Shown: piece by piece, positions 17,656 to 25,630 of the stretch
Position numbering within the stretch: the stretch's first letter is position 1
Layout of the letters: each line of letters starts with the position of its first letter
Origin: Anaerolineales bacterium
GTDB lineage: Bacteria; Chloroflexota; Anaerolineae; Anaerolineales; UBA11579
Length of the DNA: 64,000 nucleotides
Assembly: GCA_025808555.1 (NCBI GenBank)
Contig: CP075526.1
Coordinates: 822,712 to 886,711 of the forward strand
Direction of reading: 5' to 3'
The notes under the pieces: generated by a model
Databases searched by the model: none
What the model was told of the DNA's origin: nothing
The model's input: only the letters and a program-made list of their open reading frames with translations
Program-made: the position numbers and the translations under genes

Positions 17656-17937
17656 CTACTCAGTAGCCAGCGCAATGTTGGCGCACGGCGCGCCGCAGCG
17701 CTCCACTTCAAAGAAGATCGCGTCGATGGACGGCTCCATGGTTGAAACCTGGGCACCGTTGCGCAGGGTCAGCACTACGCGCAGACTGTGTGCCTGGAAT
17801 ATCTGCGATACCTGGCCGTCGTGCAGCAGGGCCACAGCTTGGTCCCAGGAGACCTCGGCACCGTCCGGCGGCAGTTGGCTGGGCGCACAAGCGGCCAGCA
17901 ATGCCAGCAGTATGGCAGCGATCAGTAGTTTCTCCAT
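17656..17937 (-). CDS. Small lipoprotein resembling the FtsH extracytoplasmic domain
   Basis: The protein has 93 residues from the ATG at 17937, which has GGAGG 5 bases upstream. A start four codons earlier lacks a site. The lipobox LLAAC places the mature protein on the outer face of the membrane. The mature region WDQAVALLHDGQVSQIF ... LRVVLTLRNGAQVSTMEP resembles the N-terminal exterior domain of FtsH (S-x-F-x-x-x-x-x-G-x-V, then a beta hairpin), without helix or protease. Two Cys (CGAPC) near the end could form a disulphide. The FtsH resemblance is an inference by eye. Confidence 0.55.
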   Translation of the reverse strand: MEKLLIAAILLALLAACAPSQLPPDGAEVSWDQAVALLHDGQVSQIFQAHSLRVVLTLRNGAQVSTMEPSIDAIFFEVERCGAPCANIALATE

Positions 17938-17980
17938 ATTTGCCTCCACCCTGTGAACGTTGCAAGCCTGCGCTGGGTTC

Positions 17981-18484
17981 CTAGTTCTTCACCAACTCCA
18001 CAACTTTGTCAGGCACCAGGCGTCCTTCGTCGTTCTCGCGCTCCACATAGCGCGCCAGCCAGCGGCCCTTGGGCTTGTTCTCTTTCATCGGGTCCAGCTT
18101 CTCGGCGATGCCGGCCGCGTCCAGCACCTCCGGCCAGCAGGTGACGCCGAACTTCTTGAAGTTGCCGCCTTTTACCACCCAGCGCGGGTGTTCGCCGCCG
18201 GCTGCCAGCTGGATGCTCTCGAGCTCGAAGCTCTTCTGCGCCGCACTGCCGCTCTGCGCAGCTTTCGCTGCGCGGTCGTTGCCTTCGGCAACGACAGGTG
18301 AGTCTACAACCGCCGCTACTTCCCACGGTGTCCAGCCCTGCTCTTCCAGCAGCTTGATGAAGTTCTTGACGCGTAGAATAAATTCCTTGTCAGACTGCTC
18401 GTCTGACTGGCGCAGGGTGAATTGGTCTTTGCTTCCGTTGGGGCCGTAGAAATAAGCGTTGTACGAACCACGTGCTTCTTGCAT
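17981..18484 (-). CDS. Hypothetical protein
   Basis: The protein has 167 residues, soluble and rich in charged residues. It starts at an ATG with GGAG 5 bases upstream. The N-terminus SYNAYFYGPNGSKDQFTLR reads like a small beta domain, and the C-terminus has WPEVLDAAGIAEKL and WLARYVEREND. The middle (about 64-80) is a low-complexity Ala/Ser-rich stretch encoded by two back-to-back perfect DNA hairpins, which may be an in-frame insertion. No family is recognised. Confidence 0.6.
   Translation of the reverse strand: MQEARGSYNAYFYGPNGSKDQFTLRQSDEQSDKEFILRVKNFIKLLEEQGWTPWEVAAVVDSPVVAEGNDRAAKAAQSGSAAQKSFELESIQLAAGGEHPRWVVKGGNFKKFGVTCWPEVLDAAGIAEKLDPMKENKPKGRWLARYVERENDEGRLVPDKVVELVKN
18256..18295. 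repeat. Tandem pair of perfect hairpins inside a gene
   Basis: GCGCAGC/GCTGCGC (18256-18262, 18267-18273) is followed at once by GTCGTTGCC/GGCAACGAC (18275-18283, 18287-18295). The loops are TTTC and TTC. The length keeps the reading frame. Similar hairpin pairs occur elsewhere in the window between genes. Confidence 0.7.
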
Positions 18485-18565
18485 GTCTGCTCCGTTCCAC
18501 TTGTTCGCTGGGTTGGATTTGCCTTGGCCTCATTGCGATTAGAATCGCTATGTTGCTCAAGGCGG

Positions 18566-18595
18566 TTATGCTAAAATGAACAAGTGTTCTAGGAT
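18566..18595 (+). promoter_or_regulatory. LexA-type SOS box overlapping the nurA-herA promoter
   Basis: GAACAAGTGTTC (18578-18589) fits the GAAC-N4-GTTC box bound by Gram-positive-type LexA and matches the CGAACRNRYGTTYC consensus at 12 of 14 positions. It lies between a possible -35 (TTATGC, 18566-18571) and a -10 (TAGGAT, 18590-18595), where a repressor would block transcription. The ATG of nurA is 6 bases after the -10. DNA-damage control is inferred. Confidence 0.6.
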
Positions 18596-18601
18596 TTTAT
18601 A

Positions 18602-19777
18602 ATGCCATTGGATCTTCTCTCTGTCAAGCAGCAGTCCGCCCAAATTGCCGCCAACGCGCCGCAGGAGCAGCAACGCGTGCAGGCCTTGCGCAACAAGGCC
18701 AATGAGTTGCTGGCCGAGCATGCCAACAAGGGCGCCGAACTGCGCGCCAAGGTGGAACTGGCCGCCCAGCTGGATAGCTGGCTGCGGGCCGCCAAGCCCA
18801 CCGACGAGCCACTGACAGCGCAGTTCCCCCTGCCCGCTGCGCCCGGCAGCTTGATGGTCATTGCTGCCGATGGCTCGCAGATCAATCCTGACCGGCACGC
18901 CGCGCTCAACTTCTACCTTGTGAACCTGGGCGCCATCCTGATGCGCACCCACAGCGGGCAGGCGCCTCTACAGCGCGTGCAAAGCGAACTGCACTACGCC
19001 GAATACAGCCCCACCGGCAGCGTGACCCAAGACCAGGTAGGCCTGGAGCGCGATACCAACGAACGCATTTTTCTCGCGTCCCTGGCTGCCGAAAAGCACG
19101 ACCTGCCCGTGCTTGCGCTCACCGATGGCCCATTGGAGCTGTGGGGCAGCCGCACGCAGGACTCGCAGGAGCAACAGAGCTACCTGAGCGCTCTGGAGAA
19201 ATACCTCACCGCGCTGCAAGCCCTGCACGCCACCAAGGCCATAACCGCCGGCTATGTAGATAAACCCCGCGCCGATCTCGTCGTGCGCTCCCTGGAGATC
19301 GCCGCCACGCCGCAAGAGATGCTGGGCGACACCCGCAAGTTGCGTTACCTGCGCGGTGTAACCGACGCCGACCTTTTCGCATTCCTGGCCCCCGGCGAGC
19401 GCTCGGCACTCTTCGCGCACCAGAACCAGCTTTCGGGCCGCTACGAAGGCCCGTTGACGCTGCACTTCTTCTATCTCAATGTGGGTGACGAACGCAGCAG
19501 CAATCTGGCCCGCGTCGAAGTACCCGCCTGGGTGGCGCAGAACCGCGCCATGCTCGATACGCTGCACGCTGCGCTCGTCGAGCAGTGCAAGCTGCTCGGC
19601 TCGCGCCCGTACCCCTACGCGCTACACCGCGCCCATGAGATCGCGGTGGTGAGCCGCGCCGAGAAGGACGAAATCACCAACATGCTGCAGCGCGCCCTGG
19701 AAGCCGAAGGCGTGCACACCGGCGACATGTCGCACAAGCAGGCCCTCAAAGACTTGCCGGGCCGCGGAAGGAACTAG
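18602..19777 (+). CDS. nurA: NurA-family 5'-3' nuclease
   Basis: The protein has 391 residues. The NurA core is recognisable by the metal-binding Asp in MVIAADGSQINPDRHA (Asp90), the second acidic motif LALTDGPLELWG, the AGYVDKPRADLVVR segment and the C-terminal PYALHRAHEIAVVSRAEKDEI. An N-terminal helical extension (1-60) is probably coiled. NurA resects DNA ends together with the hexameric HerA translocase during double-strand break repair in archaea and some bacteria. The downstream gene starts on the base after its stop and herA follows with a 4-base overlap, so the three form one unit. Confidence 0.88.
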   Translation: MPLDLLSVKQQSAQIAANAPQEQQRVQALRNKANELLAEHANKGAELRAKVELAAQLDSWLRAAKPTDEPLTAQFPLPAAPGSLMVIAADGSQINPDRHAALNFYLVNLGAILMRTHSGQAPLQRVQSELHYAEYSPTGSVTQDQVGLERDTNERIFLASLAAEKHDLPVLALTDGPLELWGSRTQDSQEQQSYLSALEKYLTALQALHATKAITAGYVDKPRADLVVRSLEIAATPQEMLGDTRKLRYLRGVTDADLFAFLAPGERSALFAHQNQLSGRYEGPLTLHFFYLNVGDERSSNLARVEVPAWVAQNRAMLDTLHAALVEQCKLLGSRPYPYALHRAHEIAVVSRAEKDEITNMLQRALEAEGVHTGDMSHKQALKDLPGRGRN

Positions 19778-20398
19778 ATGACCGACACCAACTACCCTAT
19801 CGGGCGCCTGCTGCGCTCGGGCATCACCGGCTTTGTGGCCGGCTGCCCCATCGTGGAGCAGGAGCGCCCCAGCTTCGGCGCCCTGGTGCGCGCCCCGCTC
19901 GGGCCTAACGACTCCATATACGGCGTTGTGCATGAGCTCAGCATTCTGGACGATGGCCTGGTGCGCCAGCTGGTGACGCGTGACCAGCCGGTGGACGACA
20001 CCGTGATCGCTGACAACCGCGTCAACCGCACCGTGCCGATGGAGATCAGCGTGCTGGCCGTAGGCCACAGCCACAACGGCGCCATCAGCCATGCGCTGGC
20101 GCCGCGCGCCCCGCTCAGCCTGGACGCCATCCACCAATGCAGCCCGGAGGAGATCGTAACCTTCACCAACCACGGCCGCTTCGGTTACTTGCGCCACCTG
20201 CTGCGTGACACCGAGCTGCCAGTCGGCGAACTGCTGGCCGCCCACGTGCGCCAGGCCGCCGCGGCTAACGCCACCGCCGGGCAACCAGAATGGCGCACCC
20301 GCGCCGCTCAGGAAATCATCGCCCTGTTGCGCGATGACTACGCAATCCTGATGCAAGTGCTGGGGGCATTGTCAGATGTTTTGGAGAACGAGCAATGA
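19778..20398 (+). CDS. HAS-barrel-like accessory protein between nurA and herA
   Basis: The protein has 206 residues. The N-terminal half (IGRLLRSGITGFVAGC ... GALVRAPLGPN ... YGVVHELS) has the small beta-barrel pattern of HAS domains found at the N-terminus of HerA. The C-terminal half is helical and Ala-rich. HerA in this operon has its own N-terminal barrel, so this would be an additional subunit or adaptor. It begins immediately after the nurA stop, with a GGAAGG site inside nurA, and overlaps herA by 4 bases. The HAS assignment is tentative. Confidence 0.65.
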   Translation: MTDTNYPIGRLLRSGITGFVAGCPIVEQERPSFGALVRAPLGPNDSIYGVVHELSILDDGLVRQLVTRDQPVDDTVIADNRVNRTVPMEISVLAVGHSHNGAISHALAPRAPLSLDAIHQCSPEEIVTFTNHGRFGYLRHLLRDTELPVGELLAAHVRQAAAANATAGQPEWRTRAAQEIIALLRDDYAILMQVLGALSDVLENEQ

Positions 20399-22113
20399 GC
20401 GAAGAAATGCAAGGCCGGCAACGCGTCGGCTTTATCGTCGGCGGCAGCCTCAAAACCAACTTACTAGCCCGTCTGCAAGTGTCGGCCCAGGATGTGCAGG
20501 AAGGTGCCTTTGTCGTCATCGAGAGCGGGCGCTGGCTCTTTCACGGGCTGGTGACCGACCTGCTGCTGGGAGCAACTGACCCGCGCTTTGCTGACGAGCA
20601 GAGCGGTGTACGGCTGCCTGCCGAACTGGCGGGTTTGCTACACGGCCAAACCCTCTTCACCAATCTCGAGATCCTGCCTGCCCTGATGATGGAGCGCGGT
20701 CCGGAGCTCGGTACGCCAGAATACGACGAATGGATGAAAGCAATTGAAGCAGGTCTGCGCAAGAAACCGCGCGCCCTGCCCATCAAGACCGTACCAGCCC
20801 ACCAGGCCAGCGTTATGCTCGCCAGTGAAGGCGACATCGCCGAGATCTTCGGCGACCCTGGCGACAAGGACAACTTTGTCATCGGCACCACCCGCGAGCA
20901 GGATCACCCCGTCGCCATCGACTTGCACAAACTGGTTCAGCGCTCCTCCGGCGTGTTCGGGGCTACCGGCACCGGCAAAAGCTTCCTCACTCGCCTGCTG
21001 CTGGCTGGCCTCATCCACCACAACGCCGCTTCGGTGCTGGTGCTGGACATGCACAACGAGTACGGCTTTGACGACACCTCGTCTGACACCAATGAGCGCG
21101 TCACCGGGCTCAAGACCAAGTTCCCTAGCCGCGTTCAGATTGTAGGCCTGGGCGCTGGCACCAACATCCGCGGTCAGAACCCCGATTTCCACCTGGAGAT
21201 CGCCATGAGCGACATCATGCCGCAGGATGTTGAACTGCTCACCCGCGAGCTCAACCTCAAGGAAACCACGCCCACTACGCTCGACGCGCTGGTCTCCACC
21301 TTTGGCGCGCGCAACTGGTTCAAGTCCTTCAAAGAGATGAAGGCCAACGCCGTCATCGAGAACGAGGACGGCAAAAAGGTGCCCGCGCCGGAGAGCGTGG
21401 CCGCCTGGGCAGACGAGCGCGGCGTCAATGTGATGGCGGCCGAGGGCCTGCACAGCAAGCTCAGCCGCGTATTCAACCTGCCCTACCTGGTCGAGAAGCC
21501 AGCCATGGACGGCATCGGCGAGGTGATCAAAGCACTGGAGGCGGGCAAGCACGTTGTCCTCTCCTTCGGCAAGCACGAGAGCGACCTGGATTATTTGCTG
21601 GTCAGCAACCTGCTCACCCGTCGCATCCGTGAGCGCTGGGAGACAACCACCAACGAGTTCCGCACCACCGGCCAGCACGAGCCGCGTCCGCTGGTCATCG
21701 CCGTGGAAGAGGCCCACAAACTGCTTAACCGCGAGATGGCCGCCCAAACCAGCTTCAGCACCATTGCCCGCGAGCTGCGCAAGTACTACGTCACCCTGCT
21801 GATCATTGACCAGCGTCCCAGCCAGATCTACGACGAGGTCATGTCGCAGTTAGGCACGCGCATCAGCGGATGGCTGGGCGACGATGACGATATCCGTGCC
21901 GTGCTCAGTGGCCTGGCCGGCCGTGAGGCCCTGCGCGGCATGCTGGCCCGCCTGCAGCCCAAAGAAGAGGTCTTGCTATTGGGTTGGGGCGTGCCGATGC
22001 CGTTACCTGTACGCTCTCGGCGCTACGATGATATATTCTGGCAAGAGCTGCTGGGCGATAAAGCCGCCAGCAGTAAAAGCGAGAAGCAGATCAAGAAAGA
22101 GCTTGGGTTTTGA
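20395..22113 (+). CDS. herA: HerA-family DNA translocase/helicase
   Basis: The protein has 572 residues, the family's usual size. It has an N-terminal HAS-barrel-like region (about 10-60), then the RecA-like ATPase with Walker A GATGTGKS (189-196), VLVLDMHNEYGF after it and the Walker B VIAVEEAHKLL with adjacent Glu. DQRPSQIYDEVMSQLGTRIS near 480 is the typical HerA/FtsK-like sensor and arginine-finger region. HerA hexamers encircle DNA and drive NurA nuclease. The operon context (nurA, HAS-like gene, herA) supports DNA end resection. Defence roles of HerA systems with other effectors are known, but no such effector adjoins here. Confidence 0.92.
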   Translation: MSEEMQGRQRVGFIVGGSLKTNLLARLQVSAQDVQEGAFVVIESGRWLFHGLVTDLLLGATDPRFADEQSGVRLPAELAGLLHGQTLFTNLEILPALMMERGPELGTPEYDEWMKAIEAGLRKKPRALPIKTVPAHQASVMLASEGDIAEIFGDPGDKDNFVIGTTREQDHPVAIDLHKLVQRSSGVFGATGTGKSFLTRLLLAGLIHHNAASVLVLDMHNEYGFDDTSSDTNERVTGLKTKFPSRVQIVGLGAGTNIRGQNPDFHLEIAMSDIMPQDVELLTRELNLKETTPTTLDALVSTFGARNWFKSFKEMKANAVIENEDGKKVPAPESVAAWADERGVNVMAAEGLHSKLSRVFNLPYLVEKPAMDGIGEVIKALEAGKHVVLSFGKHESDLDYLLVSNLLTRRIRERWETTTNEFRTTGQHEPRPLVIAVEEAHKLLNREMAAQTSFSTIARELRKYYVTLLIIDQRPSQIYDEVMSQLGTRISGWLGDDDDIRAVLSGLAGREALRGMLARLQPKEEVLLLGWGVPMPLPVRSRRYDDIFWQELLGDKAASSKSEKQIKKELGF

Positions 22114-22125
22114 TAGGAGGCAACA

Positions 22126-22854
22126 ATGAATCGCAGAATTGTTTCAGTCGTTCTAACGCTTCTCACCATCACTGTCAATGCGATGGCCAATATATTGCCC
22201 ATCAATGGGCAGACTACCGGCGAGATATCTGACCGTTTTGCCATCCGCTTTGTACCAGCGGGCTATGTGTTCTCGATCTGGGGGCTGATCTATGTTGGCC
22301 TGATTGCATTTGCTGTGTATCAGGCGCTTCCGGCGCAACGCGGCAACAAGCTTCTTGACCAGATCGCCCCGGCCTACTGGATAGCCAGCCTGGCCAATGC
22401 CGCCTGGATCGTGCTGTGGCACTATGAGCAATTCACACTGACCATCATAGTCATCGTCGTGTTGCTCTTGTCGCTCATCTCGATCTATCGCAGCATTCGC
22501 ACCGCAAAACAAGACGCGGGCTTCCTTTGGTGTGTGCAGATCCCTTTCAGCATCTACCTTGGCTGGGCGAGCGTCGCCACCATAGCCAATGCCTCCCAGG
22601 TATTGACCTTTCTTGGCTGGGGCGCGTGGGGCCTGAGCGCCGAGCTGTGGGCAGTTATCATGTTGGTTACGGCCAGCCTGCTGGGCGCCGCGATGTTACT
22701 GCGCGAGCGCGACGCAGCCTACGCGCTGGTCCTCGTATGGGCATTTGTTGGCATCGCCCTCAAGCAGGCGGATAGCGCTTTGGTAGCCAATGCCGCCTGG
22801 GCGCTGGCGACGGTTCTCGCCTTGGGCAGTGTATGGAGCACAGTACGCAAATGA
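22126..22854 (+). CDS. TspO/MBR-like (tryptophan-rich) membrane protein
   Basis: The protein has 242 residues with six or seven membrane helices. FVPAGYVFSIWGLIYVGLI, NAAWIVLWHYEQF and the regularly placed Trp residues fit the tryptophan-rich sensory protein family, which binds tetrapyrroles and related ligands in the membrane. It is longer than typical bacterial TspO (about 160), matching the elongated subgroup. A GGAGG site precedes the ATG. The next gene overlaps it by 4 bases (ATGA), so they are translationally coupled. Confidence 0.78.
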   Translation: MNRRIVSVVLTLLTITVNAMANILPINGQTTGEISDRFAIRFVPAGYVFSIWGLIYVGLIAFAVYQALPAQRGNKLLDQIAPAYWIASLANAAWIVLWHYEQFTLTIIVIVVLLLSLISIYRSIRTAKQDAGFLWCVQIPFSIYLGWASVATIANASQVLTFLGWGAWGLSAELWAVIMLVTASLLGAAMLLRERDAAYALVLVWAFVGIALKQADSALVANAAWALATVLALGSVWSTVRK

Positions 22855-23282
22855 CCAAAGCCAACGCCTTCGTCCTGGTCCAGTTCGCCGCCATCGGCGC
22901 CCTGCTGCTCACCGGGCCTTGGCTGGCGCAGCCGGCCGCCCTGCTGGCGTTGCAACTCGGCGGCCTGGCGCTGGCCGCCTGGGCCGTTCTCAGCATGGGC
23001 ATCGGCAACTTCGGCGCTTCGCCGGTACCGCTGGCTGAAGCGAGCCTGGTGCAGCGCGGACCTTACGCGTACATCCGCCATCCTATGTACACCGGCTTGC
23101 TGCTGTTCACGCTGGCGCTGGTGTTGGCCGCGCCCAGCCCGCTGCGCATTGCATTCTGGCTGGTGCTGCTGGCTGATCTGGTGCTCAAGCTGCATTACGA
23201 GGAGGGCTTACTTGCCGCCAAGTTTCCTGGCTACGCCAGTTACCAGCGATCTACAAAGAAGCTGATCCCGTTCATGTTCTGA
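22851..23282 (+). CDS. Isoprenylcysteine methyltransferase (ICMT/PEMT)-like membrane protein
   Basis: The protein has 143 residues with four membrane helices. The start is the ATG that overlaps the upstream stop. The motif RGPYAYIRHPMYTGLLLF and the C-terminal EEGLLAAKFPGYASYQRSTKKLIPF are the hallmark of the ICMT/phospholipid methyltransferase superfamily, which binds S-adenosylmethionine in the C-terminal half. Bacterial members methylate lipids or small molecules, and the substrate here is not known. Confidence 0.85.
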   Translation: MTKANAFVLVQFAAIGALLLTGPWLAQPAALLALQLGGLALAAWAVLSMGIGNFGASPVPLAEASLVQRGPYAYIRHPMYTGLLLFTLALVLAAPSPLRIAFWLVLLADLVLKLHYEEGLLAAKFPGYASYQRSTKKLIPFMF

Positions 23283-23335
23283 CCGCAGTCCTTGCATTTC
23301 TGATAGGTAAAAACGGCCACCCTGCGTCTAAGATT

Positions 23336-23360
23336 ACTAATCGGCTTATAGCCAATTAGT
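23336..23360. promoter_or_regulatory. Inverted repeat upstream of the TPR/sortase-like operon
   Basis: ACTAAT (23336-23341), GGC, a TTATA centre, GCC and ATTAGT (23355-23360) form a dyad 12 bases before the ATG at 23373. It could be an operator or a leader hairpin. The sequence does not decide. Confidence 0.35.
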
Positions 23361-23372
23361 ACCAGCAGGGAT

Positions 23373-24509
23373 ATGCGGCTTTCAGAAACGAGCGGGCAAG
23401 TAAAGGCATTACTTAAGGCGGGCCAACGGCAGCAAGCCCTGCTTTTGCTTTCCCAAACTCTTAAAACCGACCCGAGCTATACCGAAGGGTGGTGGCTGCT
23501 CAGCTTTGCCATTGACGACCGTGGCAAACAGATCTACGCCCTCAAACGCGTACTCCAGCTCAGCCCCAACAACCCCAAAGTACTCGAGCGCCTCGCCGCC
23601 CTCTCGCCGCAAGAGGCGCGCCAACAGCAGCCTGCGCTGGTGCGCCAGATGCCGGCCCGCAGCGCAGTCACCTCCACCCGCGAAGGGCGCACCTGGGCTG
23701 GCGCCATCGGTGCCGGGCTGCTGGCCACGCTGGCCGTGGCCGGCGGGCTCACTCTGGCCCTGCGCGCCACGCCCGCCCGCGCCAGCCAGCCCGAGCCTAC
23801 TGCACCTGTGCTGGCGGCCTCCCTCCCCACCAGCACAGCCGTACCAAGCAGCCCTTCCGCCGTCCCGCCCACAACCACCAGTCAGCCCAGCGCGCCGGCA
23901 GCCACGGCAACCGCCAGTCCAGCACCAACCGAAAAGCTCCAGCCGCAGCCAGTTAGCGAAGAGGAAGAGGTTAGCGTAACCCTGATTACCGATTCCGACA
24001 CCAGCGCCCTGCCCGCCTTTGACCAGTTCGTGCAAAGCCTTGCCAACGGCAACGGCAACCAGCCAGTGGGCGTCTATGTCCAAGGCCAGTTCCAGTACCC
24101 GGTGGTGCAGCAGCCCAGCAGCGATCCCGCCTGGGTCACCAGCAACTTCGGTGAGGTGACCAATTTCCGCATCGTGCGCCAACACACCGGCAACGAGGGC
24201 CTGATCGCCCACAATTACCTGGCCGGCGGCAGCTTCTATAACCTGCAACCCGGTGATATCGCCGAGCTCGTCATGGGTGACGGTACCGTGGTGGAGTTTG
24301 AGATCTACGAGATCCATTCCTTCCAGGCGCTGAGCCCAAACAGCGCGCTGAGCGACTTCCTCAACCTGGATACGGGTGAAAAACTGACCGCTTCCGATCT
24401 CTTCTACCGCGTCTACGGCGGCAATATGACCTTGACCTTTCAAACCTGCATCAACCGCGACAACATTTCCACCTGGGGTCGCACCTTCATCATCGGAGCA
24501 GAGCTGTAA
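23373..24509 (+). CDS. Membrane-anchored TPR plus sortase-like domain protein
   Basis: The protein has 378 residues. The N-terminus (1-80) has two TPR-like repeats (AGQRQQALLLLSQTLKTDP, then KQIYALKRVLQLSPNNPKV). A membrane helix (about 109-128), a Ser/Thr/Pro linker (138-195) and an extracellular domain (about 215-378) follow. That domain is homologous to the one in the 868-1719 protein. Its sortase-like residues are His280 in IAHNYLAGG, Cys359 in LTFQTCINR and Arg370 in GRTFIIG. The TPR part would be cytoplasmic, so the protein may link an inner partner to an outer transpeptidase-like domain. It overlaps the next gene (TAATG), giving a three-gene operon with Wzz-like and BcsB-like proteins. 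Confidence 0.65.
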   Translation: MRLSETSGQVKALLKAGQRQQALLLLSQTLKTDPSYTEGWWLLSFAIDDRGKQIYALKRVLQLSPNNPKVLERLAALSPQEARQQQPALVRQMPARSAVTSTREGRTWAGAIGAGLLATLAVAGGLTLALRATPARASQPEPTAPVLAASLPTSTAVPSSPSAVPPTTTSQPSAPAATATASPAPTEKLQPQPVSEEEEVSVTLITDSDTSALPAFDQFVQSLANGNGNQPVGVYVQGQFQYPVVQQPSSDPAWVTSNFGEVTNFRIVRQHTGNEGLIAHNYLAGGSFYNLQPGDIAELVMGDGTVVEFEIYEIHSFQALSPNSALSDFLNLDTGEKLTASDLFYRVYGGNMTLTFQTCINRDNISTWGRTFIIGAEL

Positions 24510-25630
24510 TGGTTCGCCACTACTTTGAACTCGTGCAAAGCAATTGGCGCTGGGTCGCTTTGTTCATCCTCGGCGCCTGCATCCTTTCGGTGGCCATCTC
24601 GCTCAGCGCCACGCCCATCTATCGCGCCACCACTTCGTTCGTCATCTTCCCCAATGAGAAGCTGACCAGCAGCCGAGATGTGGTCTCAAGCCTTGATACG
24701 CTGGAAAAGCGCACCGTCATCACCACCTATTCCGAGATCGTGGCCAGCGAGCGCGTCTACCAGAATACGCAGCAAAGCATGCCTTCCGCCGGCGAAGATT
24801 TTGCGCACTACCAGCGCAGCGTGGTAGTGCCGCCCGAATCCAACATCTTCTATCTCAACGTAGACGGGCCTCACCCGGCCTTCGCCGCCGCGCTGGGCAA
24901 TCAAGTCGGCGCGCAGGGCATTGCCACCATCAAGGGCATCTACCAGGTCTTCGACATTGCCGTGCTGGACGAGGCCCACGCCCCCACCACCCCCATCAGC
25001 CCGCAGCCGCTGCGCTCGCTGCTGCTGTTCGCGCTCGGCGGCCTGCTGCTGGGCATCTTCGTCGTGCTCGTGCGCTACCAGATCAACCGGCCCATCGAGG
25101 CCATCCGCGACCGTCTGAACCGTGACCCTGAATCCGGTGCTTACAAGCGCGCTCACTTCAGCAACCTGGTCGAGCGCCGCATGGCCGAGCGGCCCGACGC
25201 GCCGCTTTCGCTGGCCCTCATCGAACTCGAGAGCCTCAAGACCTTCGCTAACTCGCTGCCCAACGTGGTGCTGAGCGATTTCCTCACCCACACGGTGGAG
25301 ATCCTCAATAAGCAGCTGCGCGGCAATGATGCCGTCGGCCGCTGGAACGAGACCGCCTTTGCCATCATGCTGCCGGATACACCCCCACAGCCCGCAGCCC
25401 GCACTCTCTTGCGCATCCGCCAGGGCCTCTTGCAACCCATGGAGGAGAGCTCCGGGCTGTACAAGGTTTCGCTCAAACCCAGCGTCGGCCTCACCGCCTG
25501 GGAACACGACGAAACCCTCACGCAACTCATCGAGAATGTGGAATTTGCGCTGGAGAAAGCCAATCAGGCTGCCGAGCGTATCTATATCTTCCCAATTGAC
25601 CTGGGGCAGCCCAAAAATGGCAACAGCTAA
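24509..25630 (+). CDS. Wzz-like chain-length protein fused to a degenerate GGDEF domain
   Basis: The protein has 373 residues. Helix 1 (about 15-33), an extracytoplasmic region of about 130 residues and helix 2 (about 168-189) form the layout of polysaccharide co-polymerases (Wzz domain). The Pro-rich segment PISPQPLRS before helix 2 is typical. The cytoplasmic part (about 200-373) aligns with GGDEF cyclases (DPESGAYKRAHF at the start, IMLPDT later), but the active loop is GRWNETAF (277-284) instead of RYGGDEF. It is therefore unlikely to make cyclic di-GMP and may sense or scaffold. Start and end overlap both neighbours. Confidence 0.7.
   Translation: MVRHYFELVQSNWRWVALFILGACILSVAISLSATPIYRATTSFVIFPNEKLTSSRDVVSSLDTLEKRTVITTYSEIVASERVYQNTQQSMPSAGEDFAHYQRSVVVPPESNIFYLNVDGPHPAFAAALGNQVGAQGIATIKGIYQVFDIAVLDEAHAPTTPISPQPLRSLLLFALGGLLLGIFVVLVRYQINRPIEAIRDRLNRDPESGAYKRAHFSNLVERRMAERPDAPLSLALIELESLKTFANSLPNVVLSDFLTHTVEILNKQLRGNDAVGRWNETAFAIMLPDTPPQPAARTLLRIRQGLLQPMEESSGLYKVSLKPSVGLTAWEHDETLTQLIENVEFALEKANQAAERIYIFPIDLGQPKNGNS

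Noticed and set aside
17981-18484. Phage origin for the hypothetical protein
   Set aside because: No integrase, structural or lysis genes nearby, and codon use looks like the neighbours.
18602-22113. Classification of nurA-herA as an antiphage defence island
   Set aside because: HerA occurs in defence systems with Sir2 or other effectors, but no effector, toxin or mobile gene is present. The LexA-type box favours DNA repair.
25326-25616. Upstream extension of the BcsB-like frame
   Set aside because: It reads out of frame through the GGDEF-like domain. The ATG at 25617 gives a clean signal peptide.
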